From Glandiceps talaboti (Eukaryota; Hemichordata; Enteropneusta; Spengelidae): a stretch of 64,000 nt of DNA. Position numbers and translations under genes: made by a program. Positions 13,701-22,874 of this stretch are shown piece by piece. Position 1 is the stretch's first letter. Each line of letters begins with the position of its first letter. The DNA lies in contig NC_135553.1 in NCBI RefSeq assembly GCF_964340395.1, positions 15,211,001-15,275,000 of the forward strand, given 5' to 3'. Below the pieces are notes generated by a model that made no database searches, was not told the origin of the DNA, and saw only the letters and a list, made by a program, of their open reading frames with translations.

Positions 13701-14227
13701 TGTAAAGGTGTGCTAGCCAAAATATACTAGAGATTTCTTCTCATTTATGCTACCATAAATACATTTGTTTCATACTCCTAAGATGTTGTTCCTGAAGTAG
13801 TGGTGAATGCTAGGGATGATGTGATTGATATTAGATTTGATTTGATTTTTAGGATGATCTTGCCGATGATGACATCATGATATTAGACACTGGCAGAGAA
13901 GTCTTCCTGTGGGTTGGATCAGCTGGAAGTGATATTGAAATCAAACTATCATTCAAGAGTGCTCAGGTATGTCATTCTGTGTACTTCCATCAAAACTACA
14001 AATAAACACACAGTGTGTTGACTTAAAGCTACCCGTGTACATCTGACTTCCTTCCTGTAAATCTTGACACAAATTTGATTTTGGTTTTGTAGGTTTACAT
14101 CCAACATTTGAAGAATAAAGATCCAGAAAATCCAAGGAAGTTATTAATGGTGAAGAAAAGTAAGGAACCCTGGAAATTTGTCAGATGTTTCCATGGATGG
14201 GGATTATTCCGTCAGGCACCGGAATAA
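56..14227 (+). CDS. FLII: Flightless-1 homolog, gelsolin-like half (5' partial)
   Basis: Actin-binding and actin-remodelling protein that also acts as a nuclear-receptor co-regulator in animals. Eighteen exons read in one frame: 56-189, 1873-1919, 2443-2508, 2813-3052, 3702-3817, 4276-4405, 5317-5398, 5936-6023, 7459-7572, 9343-9460, 9981-10061, 10538-10634, 10978-11246, 11524-11717, 12186-12306, 12933-13112, 13853-13966, 14093-14227; all introns are GT-AG and phases agree. They give 774 residues from the linker before gelsolin repeat 1 to the stop. Family landmarks are [95 protein letters not shown]. An acidic insert (about 11040-11115) sits where human FLII also has one. The LRR half is left of the window. 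An extra duplicated exon (7920-8030) is listed separately. Very sure of the family; a few exon edges are hand-placed. Confidence 0.95.
506..850. mobile_element. MITE-like repeat, family A copy 1
   Basis: About 345 bp in FLII intron 56-189/1873. It begins near AGCTGCACTCATTGTAACTGG and ends near CCAGTTGCAGCTAATAC, which are imperfect inverted repeats. The interior matches copies at 21087-21540 and 45091-45435 in the same orientation (shared blocks such as ATTAGACATT, GGTTGAAAT, CAAATACATTTACC). No coding capacity. Short terminal inverted repeats and dispersed copies suggest a non-autonomous DNA transposon. Confidence 0.65.
1061..1245. repeat. (GT)n followed by (TCTG)n microsatellite
   Basis: Nearly pure GT dinucleotides to about 1159, then TCTG tetranucleotides to about 1243, inside a FLII intron. 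Long frames across it are low-complexity artefacts. Confidence 0.97.
1718..1772. repeat. (TTG)n microsatellite
   Basis: Uninterrupted TTG triplets about 100 bp before the FLII exon at 1873. Confidence 0.95.
2534..2830 (+). repeat. Tandem copies of a FLII splice acceptor and exon start
   Basis: The true exon starts at 2813 after CACAG with CTTGACAAGAAGGCATGC. Degenerate copies of this junction lie upstream near 2532, 2597, 2653, 2699 and 2757. The copy at 2691-2735 is nearly intact (CACAG then CTTGACAAGAAGGCTTGC) and keeps the reading frame for about 20 codons before a stop. Unit spacing is about 45-65 bp. Confidence 0.85.
3053..5935 (+). other. FLII introns between exons 3702, 4276, 5317 and 5936
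   Basis: Apart from the four small exons listed under FLII, I see no further gene, RNA or clear repeat here: AT-rich intron sequence with short open frames that show no family similarity and have no matching splice phases. Confidence 0.6.
6927..7115. mobile_element. Foldback element in FLII intron
   Basis: Two arms pair: 6973-7016 (from ATTTGCATGAGTGCTTGCAG) and 7026-7069 (ending CTGCAAGCATGAGTGCAAAT), with a shorter outer pair CCAGAACCCC near 6930 and GGGTTCTG near 7106. Non-coding hairpin of MITE type inside the intron before exon 7459. Confidence 0.6.
7920..8030 (+). CDS. FLII: Duplicated optional exon of FLII (end of gelsolin repeat 3)
   Basis: This 111-nt stretch has an AG acceptor before it and GTAAGA after it and encodes a second version of the exon at 9343-9460. 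Compare [20 protein letters not shown] here with [20 protein letters not shown] there. It enters after the same 2-nt overhang as the later exon (GC at 7572) and leaves a 2-nt overhang, so it can be inserted in frame before 9343, adding 37 residues. Using it instead of 9343-9460 would break the frame at 9981 unless the weaker donor at 8014 (GTATTA) is used, which restores phase 0. Other FLII proteins I know have one copy of this segment. Whether it is spliced in cannot be seen from DNA. Confidence 0.75.
8375..8690. repeat. Minisatellite, about 57-62 bp unit, six copies
   Basis: Repeats of ACAGTGATGTCACAACTAAG and CTGGTCTTGTATCTGTGCAA with few differences, in the FLII intron between the duplicated exon (ends 8030) and exon 9343. 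Confidence 0.9.
9470..9780. repeat. Short-unit minisatellite directly after a FLII donor
   Basis: About 14 units built on CCCAGTTGTATTCCCTAATA (roughly 20-22 bp) begin within 10 bp of the donor at 9461 and run to 9780. Some units resemble the exon end plus donor (CCAGGTATGT in the gene, CCCAGGTGTATT in the last unit), but the match is weak. Confidence 0.85.
10694..10977 (+). repeat. Tandem copies of a FLII polypyrimidine tract and acceptor
   Basis: Five or six units of about 48-59 bp start with GATAACCAGT-like sequence (10740, 10789, 10837, 10896, 10940) and then carry a C/T-rich tract. Several end in an AG: CCCTAATAG, CCACCCAAAG, TTCCTAAAG, and finally the true acceptor CTCTCTCCTTCAAG at 10977. 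Confidence 0.8.
11655..11990 (+). repeat. Tandem copies of a FLII exon end and donor
   Basis: The last 60 nt of exon 11524-11717 and its GTAAGT donor recur at about 11811-11875 (almost identical, frame and donor intact) and more degenerately at 11932-11987 (donor lost). A G-rich stretch (11748-11790) separates copies one and two. Confidence 0.9.
12430..12545. repeat. Minisatellite, about 18 bp unit
   Basis: Around six units of GTGGCCATCTTGAAAA with small changes, in the FLII intron after the donor at 12307. Confidence 0.9.
13049..13390 (+). repeat. Five-copy tandem repeat of a FLII exon end plus donor
   Basis: A 66-bp unit made of the last 57 nt of exon 12933-13112 and its GTGAGT donor is repeated four more times inside the intron. 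Every intronic copy keeps a GTGAGT donor (GT at about 13180, 13246, 13314 and 13382). Read-through past the true donor meets an in-frame TAG within three codons, so use of a decoy would truncate the protein. Confidence 0.93.
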
Positions 14228-14272
14228 AGTCAGATGTTTCCATGGATGGGGACTATTACATCAGGCACCACA
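14180..14272 (+). repeat. Duplication of the FLII C-terminal codons into the 3' UTR
   Basis: A 49-bp unit covering the last 15 codons and the stop is repeated once immediately downstream (second copy from 14229), with minor changes. Confidence 0.9.
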
Positions 14273-16933
14273 AACAGGGACATCTCAACACATACATGTA
14301 TTAAGACTGTTTTTGTAGGTAGCAAACACTGTAGTGTAGTATATGTATTTAACTGTGTATCAGTACTATAGCAAAGACAGTGATTCACTATTGTTACAAC
14401 GTCACATGTTGTACTTAGTGCGATGTAGTTTGGATAGACAGATTGTGTTTGTTGAGATTTTGTGTCTGTTTTGCATAACAATAGATAACATTTCTTCAGT
14501 TTGTTGTATTTTACTGTATAATCATCCAACCATTAAGCCATTATTGCACTTGTATTTTGCTAAACTTTGTAATAATATTTAGTATTGTACACAATATAAC
14601 AATATATTAACGTTCAAAGTTAAGTCAAAGGCAGAGACTTATACAGCACTAGCACATTATTCATGTAGTTGTATAAGTTAACATCCAGAATGATTAAATC
14701 TACATACAGCTAACATGTTGTGAGTGACTCTGGTGCTATTAACCGTAGCTAAATGTTTAGAGAAATGGGGATCAAGTCTTTGTTGTATTTGCTTGTATCC
14801 TGTTTAATATTAACCTGTCTACAAGTAGTCTGTGAGGTATGCCATTACGGGGCGCCCTGACACAGGCCGGTGAGGGCGGAACAACACAACATGTCTTACA
14901 GTGTAGTCTACAATGGGTGTACCCTTAGTTTTAACTAGCCAAAACAGACAAACTAAAAAAGGTTACATAAAATGGGTGACATTGGTGCCTTGGTGATGTG
15001 CATATAACCACACTGTAATGAAGAGAGTGTAAATACTGAACGGCCCCAAAATGTACATTGGAAGTTGGCACAAGGGAAAAACTATATGTGTCTTCCTATA
15101 GACTTATCCATTGTACTGTGAGTGTAATCATATCAATGATTCTGTAAACCTAGATGTATTCACCACTAGAACATTTTTTGTAATTTTACAGTCTTCAACT
15201 AGTTCTCAAAAACTAAATTTTACTATAATTACGAGACTGGTACATTGTGTTAATGTACAAGAAGGCGTTGTAGTCACTACTTATTTTTGCGCTTTTGTTT
15301 TCCAGCGAAATGAGCAAAAATAAGTCTTTTGGCAAAAGAATTCCAGGTTTACAGATATCAATGTATCACAATGTTTATGTTGTAGTTTTGTCAAAAAAAT
15401 GATCTTGCCAGAGTAGTAGTATGTAGGCAAAGATTAGTATACACTATAGGCAGTGTTTTTCAAATCAGATATGCTCTTAAAAAATAATTACACTTGTGTC
15501 ACCTTTGACCTTTGACCTATAGTCCTGGCATAGTTCTTCAATACTGTGTATTGTATACCTTGCTAATTCTCTATTATGTGATTGCAATCTTATACGACAG
15601 AAATCAGCTATAGTAAGTTGTTTTACTTTGTTTAAATAATTGGTGCAATTTGATTTTTATTTATTTTATAATTAATATATAGCTTATATAATGTAACATG
15701 TTTTTTTAAAATTGTGATTAAGTGAACTAGAATAAGTATGTTATGTAGATGTTGAGATAGATTGTACTGCAGCCAATCATGTGTTTATTGATAATGATAG
15801 GTATTAGTATTTCTACTGACTGCCAAATCACCTTAAGAATGACATAAAGTTGTAGGAAGCACCATTAATCCAGGCCATAATTAATATTTTGCCAGATCAG
15901 TGTAAACCAAGTAGTATCAAACAATATGATGGGCTCTGAATTTGCCTTGTAACTTAAGTTGGGACATGAAAGAATAACTCACACCTACCTACCAACAGCG
16001 CCCTCTCTGGTACATAAAGGGTCATGCAAACATGCCAGTGGCCTGTTATGCTCTAATTTCCAATATAAATTTTATAGCCATGTGCTTCCATTTTGTGACT
16101 ATGGTGTGCATTTTTCGATTAGTAAAATGTAAGTGTTCTGAATTTTGTTTGGAAATCCAGTTTATTTTACTGTAAATTTGACTCGATTGTTTTTCTCAGT
16201 ATGTAATTTTCACATGTTCCACTAATTCATCTTTTACTGTTAGGTTTTTGTCATCTCTCTATTGTATTTATTATTTGTACGACTACTTCTTTCATATTCC
16301 AAGAATAAAGCTCAGAGTCAGAATATTTACATCTTTTTGTGCATTTGTCTTTCTTTATTTATTCTAAGAAAAACCCAAATATTTTTACATTTAATGGTAT
16401 CTCATGTTTTGCGAGAAATATATATCAAGTCACATCACAATGAAAGAGTTGCTCAGAGTCCAATCATGTTCAGTATTTGATAAAAAACTTTTTTTTACGG
16501 GATAATCAGTGAACAGAACATAAAAGTTCTGAAGTAGTTTTTACAAAATAAATGTTGTAAATGCTCAGATCATTGACAACTCATCCGTACAGTGTAACAG
16601 TATTATTGTGGATGATATCAAACAACTAATTTGGAATGTCTTGTTATAAATACTTTCCTTTGACATCACTTATATTGGCCAAAGTATCATTTGTTGATAT
16701 ACCACAGAGCCCTTCCTATATGTAATTTATTCATATTTAGTCAAACAAAACTGTATTCTTGACTCTACATGCATGATCATTTTGAAAGCAGTTCTCAATA
16801 ACTTGTAGGGTTACAAAGGTGTGGCTTTTTTGTCACGGCTACTTTAGTTGATGTCCCATTATAAAAAGTTGCTTTCACTACTCTATATTTGCAAGACTTC
16901 TCTAAAAATAGAATTATTCAAACTGAACCGTGA

Positions 16934-17158
16934 ATTGACCTCTGACAGGGGTAGGGAGTTCTGGGTATGGTGCCCAATTACTTATGCTGATGTCACCAGT
17001 ACCCCTATCTATCAGTCTCTTCCTACCTAAGACCTGTAATGTGGAAACATTAGATACAGACTCTAATGCTCTTGGTGACTGGGATACTAATGATGACATT
17101 AATAGCATAAGTAATTGGGTATGGTACACAGACTTCCCTACCCAATGAAAGAGGTCAG
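16934..17158. mobile_element. Foldback/MITE with about 65-bp inverted arms
   Basis: The left arm starts TTGACCTCTGACAGGGGTAG and contains CCCAATTACTTATGCT; the right arm contains AGCATAAGTAATTGGGT and ends CTACCCAATGAAAGAGGTCA. Arms are imperfect and the interior is also partly palindromic. No reading frame. Confidence 0.75.
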
Positions 17159-17170
17159 TTTATAGCTAAT

Positions 17171-17176
17171 TTTAAT
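17171..17176 (-). terminator. Candidate DPH7 poly(A) signal (ATTAAA)
   Basis: TTTAAT on the plus strand reads ATTAAA on the DPH7 strand, about 270 nt after the stop. No better hexamer lies closer; untested. Confidence 0.3.
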
Positions 17177-17442
17177 ATATTTCTCCTATTTTTTAGAGAA
17201 GTTTTGTGGTGCAGAGGTGGTGGAAGTGACTTTTGGTGACTTGCTGTCATCAACTAAAGTAGGTCAAAATCAGCCACGTCTTTGTTCCCTTCTAAAATTA
17301 CAACAAATTAGCATATGTAAAACCTCAGTTTTTGAGTTAACATGCAGCCATATATCTACCCCATCCCAATCGTCTTTCTGAATACAATTGCCTACTACTT
17401 GTACCAGCATATATATATCATCAGTTCACCATGCAATATCTC

Positions 17443-18976
17443 TTAACTCCAACCCCAAAGATGAAGAACATGATCATAAAAAGAACAAGAAGCTACAAGT
17501 TGTTGAAGTCTCTGTACTTCCATCTGACACCAGTCCACTCCGTAGGCTAAGGAATCATGGCCATGGTAAGATTTCAGGATTTCCACACTTCCTTCTGTAG
17601 AAAGGGAAAGGAGACAGTGGAAATTAAGCTGTGTTAAAAATATAGTGCTAATGGCACTGGTAGAAAAGTAGTGGTTGGGTAACAAATAAAATAATTTTTC
17701 AAAGTCGTTGATTGGGTGGGGGGGGGGGTGGAGGCATCTTTCAGTACCTATCACTTGTTATCTTGCCAGTTGTCTTTTATTTCTATGTATATTTGTTTTT
17801 GGGGTCCACGTTTATAGGTGTTCCTCACCTGTGTGGACTACCTGACTAATGTCAAAGTTAAATAAATAGATTTAAAAACATATACATATACATACTATTG
17901 ATTGGTTGTTGCTATGGTGCATGCCCATGGTTGCTGTACATCTCATATCACTGAATACATCTCCCTTCTTTGTTAATTGTTATATAAAAACATTTTATTT
18001 TAATGTAATGAAATAATCCAAGTATATATATAAATTTGAAGTATTTCCATATTTATACCTGTTATAGTTGTGCAGTCTAATATATGGAACCCATTATGCA
18101 TACAGGCAGTCAGTAACCAGTCTCCATGGAGTGGATGCCATTTCACTCTCCATACACCACCATCTACATCAGTTGTACACAACGGTTGTTTCATCTGCCT
18201 TGTATCCCATAGCAACACATTCTCATCATAGCTGAAACACAAATGATGTCATATTTTAATCTACTAAATTCACTCCTACAAGCTGGGTCCAGTAATTTGA
18301 TTTAACTATGCATTGACTAAATACAATAGGGTAGGTATTCATAGCTGTAGTGATAAAAGTCATTAGCCTAGGGAGTCTTTTGTATGAAAAGTCTACGGCA
18401 TCTCAGGGTTAAAAACTCTTAAAACTGAATATCTTTCAATTGTATTCATTATTTTGCAAGGTATCATGCTCACTTTCCAGTTGCTAGGTATATGTTATCC
18501 TTGCCAGGTATATTTTTGCTTAAGTTCCAGTTGCTAGGTATATTTATGCTTACCTTCCAGTTGCTAGGTATATTTATGCTTACCTTCCAGTTGCTAGGTG
18601 TATTTATGCTTACCTTTCAGTTGCTAGGTATATTTATGCTTACCTTCCTGTTGCTAGTATATTTTCTCTGCATCTATTGCTTTGAATGCTGCATACACCC
18701 ATATCATGCCTATAAACCAAGAGAGATAAAAAACAAATGCATGTCTTTTCCATATGACTCAAGGTCAAATGTCTTGGAATACAAATTGTGTGTGGATGTG
18801 TGTGTGTGTGGGTGGGAGGGGGGGCATGTGTGTGTGTGCATGTGTGTGTGTGTGTGTGTGTAGGTGTGCATGTGTATGTGTGTGTGCATGTGTGTGTAGG
18901 TGTGCATGTGTATGTGTGTGCATGTGTGTGTGTAGGTATGCATGTGTGTATTTGTGAGTATGTGTGTGTAGGTGTG

Positions 18977-19038
<62 letters not shown>

Positions 19039-22000
19039 AAACTTAAGGGGGATTAAATTGTGGCTGGAACATGAAATGAACTCTGGAAAATAGATAACTG
19101 GCTCCACAAGGTACAACTTTTTATGGTATATTGCCTTGGGTTAATTTAGGCTTCACCTAATTAAAAAGTATCTCAGATGTTCCCATAGCAATAGTTCCTA
19201 TAGCAATAAGATTGCTATAGGAACTATTGCTATGGGAATAGTTCCTATAGCAATAAGATTGCATTATTTATATATTGAGGTGTGTAAAGATGTCCCCTCT
19301 ATTTACCTTTTACTAACAATGACTGGGTGTGTACAATCTGTCCTTGTGTCCCAACATTTTAGTTTGCAGTCATCACCACCTATAATGTAACAAAACGCTG
19401 GCTTTTATTGTACATGTACTACCATCTTATCGGTTTTGGGAAAGGATCCGAAAAAAGTGTGATAAAAAATAACTGCTTACATCATACTATATTTTCTCTG
19501 ATACAAGAGAAAGCAGTCCTTCTGGGTGCAATGTGTTTGCATGACAAAATCACCAAATTATCCACAAAGATATCAACTTCATTGCTGATGTTAACACTTG
19601 GTACCCAGATACATACTATAGCTGAACATACCTGAATACACTATATCTGGCTAATGACACTTGATAGCTAGATACATACTAGCTAGACATACCTGAATAC
19701 ACTATATCTGGCTGCCAATAATTAAAAGCAGCAATCCATGCTTCAAAGTCATGTGCTGACCATTGCAGTGTCTTGACAATATTAGATTGTTGATATTGAC
19801 ATAGTGTTAATTCACCGGCTGAATCACTGACTATAATACTAGGAGTGGAACTGGTAAATGCAAACATATGACAAGCATTAGATTATATCTTTGTTGCACC
19901 TTTCTATGCTGGTACCAACAACTAGATTGGAGTGATAAACACTGCCATCTAGTGGTCAACTGCAAATAGCAACCAGGATTGTCAAAATACAAGTAAGTTG
20001 ATCTGGATGTGTTTAACAGGAAAGGATAGCTTGTAAATTCACTAAGTTTGATAAAATTTGGATGGTAACAAGACCTTTATTGTTTTCCTACCAAAACAAA
20101 GGAGGGATAAACCAAACAGATAAGTCAGTATAGATTTAAGACAGTGTTTTTTACGTCTTTAAGATGACTGACGTAGTATCGTAACATCTTTTATAACTAA
20201 ATTACACGTAAATCATATTGCAAAAGTCTGCAAATTACTTTCCTACATGATTTTGAAAGAGTGGTACCCCCGGTAAGAGTTGAAATTGGGGTGAGTTGGA
20301 AAAGGGACGAGTTGAGAATGGGACGAGTTGAAATGGGGCATGTTGAGAAAGGGACGAGTGGAAATTGGGACGAAGTGAGTCGCAATCTTCAATAAAAATG
20401 ACAGGAAATCATTAAATTGTTTTTACCTGGCAGTTACACCAGTTGACCAATCTAAAGATAAAGCCAACCTTTCTCCACCAATTTGAAGACTACACTCTTC
20501 TTCTAATATTGCCTTGTCATCCTGAAGAGATATCAAAGCTTTGAAATATTTCAGAAAACATGATAAATAGAATAATAATTTTGAAAGAATTTGTTATGAA
20601 GTATGATGGTTAAGGTTTTGTCCTAAACAAATAAATGACGTCATTGGATCATTTACATGTTATATCTTAATACTAGGTTTGAGTTTTTTGCCGAGCAGCA
20701 ACTTTGCATTAATTAGTAGATTGCTAATCCTAGAACAAACTCACATGTCATTTGCTCAATCAATTAACATATTGCGCAGTGAAAATTAACTTTTCATCCT
20801 GTTCCCTATGGTCTTACCTGAATTTGGTATAGGACTAGTTTTCCACTAGCGTTCACTATACCAAGACATGGTTTGTCATTCACAGTGTGATGAGCCCTGA
20901 AGATATTGATAGATAAGAAGAAAAGAAATACATTGAATAAAACTGAAATTTTACACAGTGGAAACCAACTGACAGACATTCTTACATAAAGAGCTCCCTC
21001 TAGTGGCAGTGGCATAAACATGTGATGGTGAAAGGTGTTCATTTACTCATAGATGATCAAATAGTGATAAAGAACTTTATCTTGTTAAAACTGTACTAGC
21101 TGTAACTGGGATATCATTTTTTTTCTATCAGACAACCAACAATATTATTCAATGAAAATTGTTAAAATACCAATAATTAGACATTGTACTTGCAAAGTAG
21201 AGGTCTATTTTATCTATAAGTAGTGCAGTAATAATTTGAAATTATGATTCATTGGAATTGCTGATTTTTGAGTGCAGACCCCAAAAAACAATTTGATTGA
21301 ATATACAACCCATAACACCGTTTTCTGTATGTACCACAATTGTTTATAGCATCCATATCAAGTATAAAAGTATACTGTTTCATTTGCTAATATAGCACTA
21401 TTCTATGTGTACTGCTATACAAATACATTTACCCACAGGTGATTCAATACTGTTCAGGGTGTACAATATTATGAATGTCATTATATCTAACAAAACAGTT
21501 TTTTTTTAAATGTTCTACTTGCAGCTAGTGCTGCTTTAATACTATTTTTATTTCAGAGTTTGTGTGTTTGGTAAGGAAATCAAGTTATCTTCACTAATGT
21601 CTATAGATACAAGGTGGAAGTTCAAAATGTAAATTTTTTTATCATAGTGTGGGTTCTTTCTACAGCTTATTAATATATATACATGTAGTTCATTATGTCA
21701 TCAAAACATTGAATCATATTATTTTTACCATTTTAAATCCAAGATAGCCGGACAATCTTCTCTCAACACTTCATTTAACTTCACTGACCCTGTACCATCA
21801 TCAGTATCTTCTACAACTTCTAAATTGTACATTAAAAGTCTTCCTTTTCTTTGTTTAGGCTGGTCAACATTTTCATCGGGCACTGATACAGAATCCTCCT
21901 GAAGCATTCAGATTTAAAAAGATGAAGAACATTATAAATAAGTCACATTAAAGTCTACAGAAGAAGTGTGTAGTCATACGAACTGACAACGATACAAAAC

Positions 22001-22512
22001 ACTTCTTGTCCAAATAGTGGCTATAGTGAAAATAGTAGATCCGTTTCGCGGTGGCCCTGAAAGTGTATCTTCAAAATTTAAGTGTAAAAAATCAGTCAAT
22101 GTCGTACATCCTAATTAGGAAGTACATCCATTGAAACTGAAGTGTGGGATGTTTTATTTACCAGTCAGTTAGCTCTAGAAATATCTACTCTAAAAACTCC
22201 AACACATCTCTGTCCCTCTGAGAATGGAGATGCGTTCAAGTTTTCAGAGCATTATAATTATTCCCAGAGCTGACCAGTAATATATAGAGTCTACATTGTC
22301 CATTACTCCTATAAGGATACAAGGGAGTTTGTGATTAGCTACTAAAATGTAGAAAAATAATTTAACCAATGATATAAAGCTATATTCACTGAATATAACG
22401 AATATTGTATCGTATTGTACATATAGCTGTTGATATTTGGGTGAAAGTGCTGTCCTGCATGAGTTGATTTTCTCCCAATCTGATATCCTGCTATTACAGG
22501 GTAAAAAAAATC

Positions 22513-22544
<32 letters not shown>

Positions 22545-22874
22545 GGGGGGGGGGGGGGGGAAATAATGCAATATATACTTCTTCATTGCATTTTTCATCC
22601 TGTTTACCTCTGCTGCTTTGTCAGGGTCTGCCTCTGTCACTTCAGTTTCTGCCTCTGTCACTTTGTCAGGGTCTGCCTCTGTCACTTCAGTTTCTGCCTC
22701 AGTCACTTTGTCAGGGTCTACCAATTGATAAGTTCCACAGACTAAGACATGCTTGTAGTTCTCAACTGGACACCACTCAACAGCATCAGCACTGTATTCT
22801 GTGTCTTGTTTCCATAGCGATCTGACAGAACTATCAACATCTTCAGGTGACTCCGAGGTCATACTTGAGGCCAT
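17443..22874 (-). CDS. DPH7: Diphthine methylesterase DPH7 (WDR85), WD-repeat protein
   Basis: DPH7 removes the methyl ester from diphthine on elongation factor 2 before the final amidation of diphthamide, in the cytosol. Nine coding exons on the minus strand: 22874-22608, 21898-21729, 20896-20818, 20521-20427, 19850-19693, 19379-19307, 18709-18644, 18231-18059, 17594-17443; total 1233 nt, 410 residues (human about 450). Diagnostic stretches in order: [118 protein letters not shown]. These are the WD blades of the family. Exon 1 carries an acidic 15-residue repeat. Start chosen at the first ATG of exon 1, 22 residues before SADAVEWCP; no upstream exon seen. Convergent with FLII, divergent from GET4. 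Confidence 0.93.
18478..18662 (-). repeat. Tandem copies of a DPH7 exon end and donor
   Basis: A 30-bp unit covering about 17 nt of exon end and 13 nt of intron is repeated about six times inside the intron that follows exon 18709-18644. On the gene strand each unit reads CTAGCAACTGGAAGGTAAG. Intact decoy GTAAG donors recur every 30 bp (near 18613, 18583, 18553) beside the true one at 18643; the far copies are degenerate. Confidence 0.92.
18783..19038. repeat. GT-rich microsatellite with GCATGTGT and TAGGTGTGCATGTG interruptions
   Basis: Imperfect GT array in a DPH7 intron; the last 60 bp are pure GT. Confidence 0.95.
19181..19260. repeat. Perfect 27-bp hairpin
   Basis: 19181-19207 and 19211-19237 are exact reverse complements around a 3-bp loop (AAG). 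The right side then repeats TAGTTCCTATAGCAATAAGATT at 19239-19260. Lies in the DPH7 intron between exons 19379 and 18709. Confidence 0.95.
20274..20382. repeat. Minisatellite built on GGGACGAGTTGAAAT
   Basis: About six units of 16-17 bp in a DPH7 intron. The same motif in reverse orientation forms another small array at 32836-32905. Confidence 0.85.
21087..21540. mobile_element. MITE-like repeat, family A copy 2
   Basis: Left end ACTGTACTAGCTGTAACTGG, right end ACTTGCAGCTAGTGCTGC, imperfect inverted repeats. Internal blocks match copies at 506 and 45091. In the DPH7 intron between exons 21898-21729 and 20896-20818. Confidence 0.7.
22517..22560. repeat. Homopolymer pair T28 then G16
   Basis: 28 T followed directly by 16 G, in DPH7 intron 1 about 48 bp inside the donor; on the transcript it is C16A28. 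Confidence 0.95.
22608..22725 (-). repeat. In-frame 45-bp repeat in DPH7 exon 1
   Basis: Two full 45-nt units and a partial third encode [15 protein letters not shown] repeats. The truncated last unit ends exactly at the donor: GAG followed by GTAAAC replaces the GAGGCAGAA of the full units. Confidence 0.92.

Larger units (their letters stand above)
14228..17442. other. FLII 3' UTR and convergent interval to DPH7
   Basis: No coding region recognised. Candidate poly(A) signals for FLII are AATAAA at 14223 (overlapping the stop), 16304 and 16547. For DPH7 on the minus strand, ATTAAA lies at 17176-17171, about 270 bp past its stop. A foldback element sits at 16934-17158. Confidence 0.6.

Noticed and set aside
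14860-14900. GC-rich patch considered as an RNA gene or CpG island
   Set aside because: Too short, no cloverleaf or promoter features found by eye.
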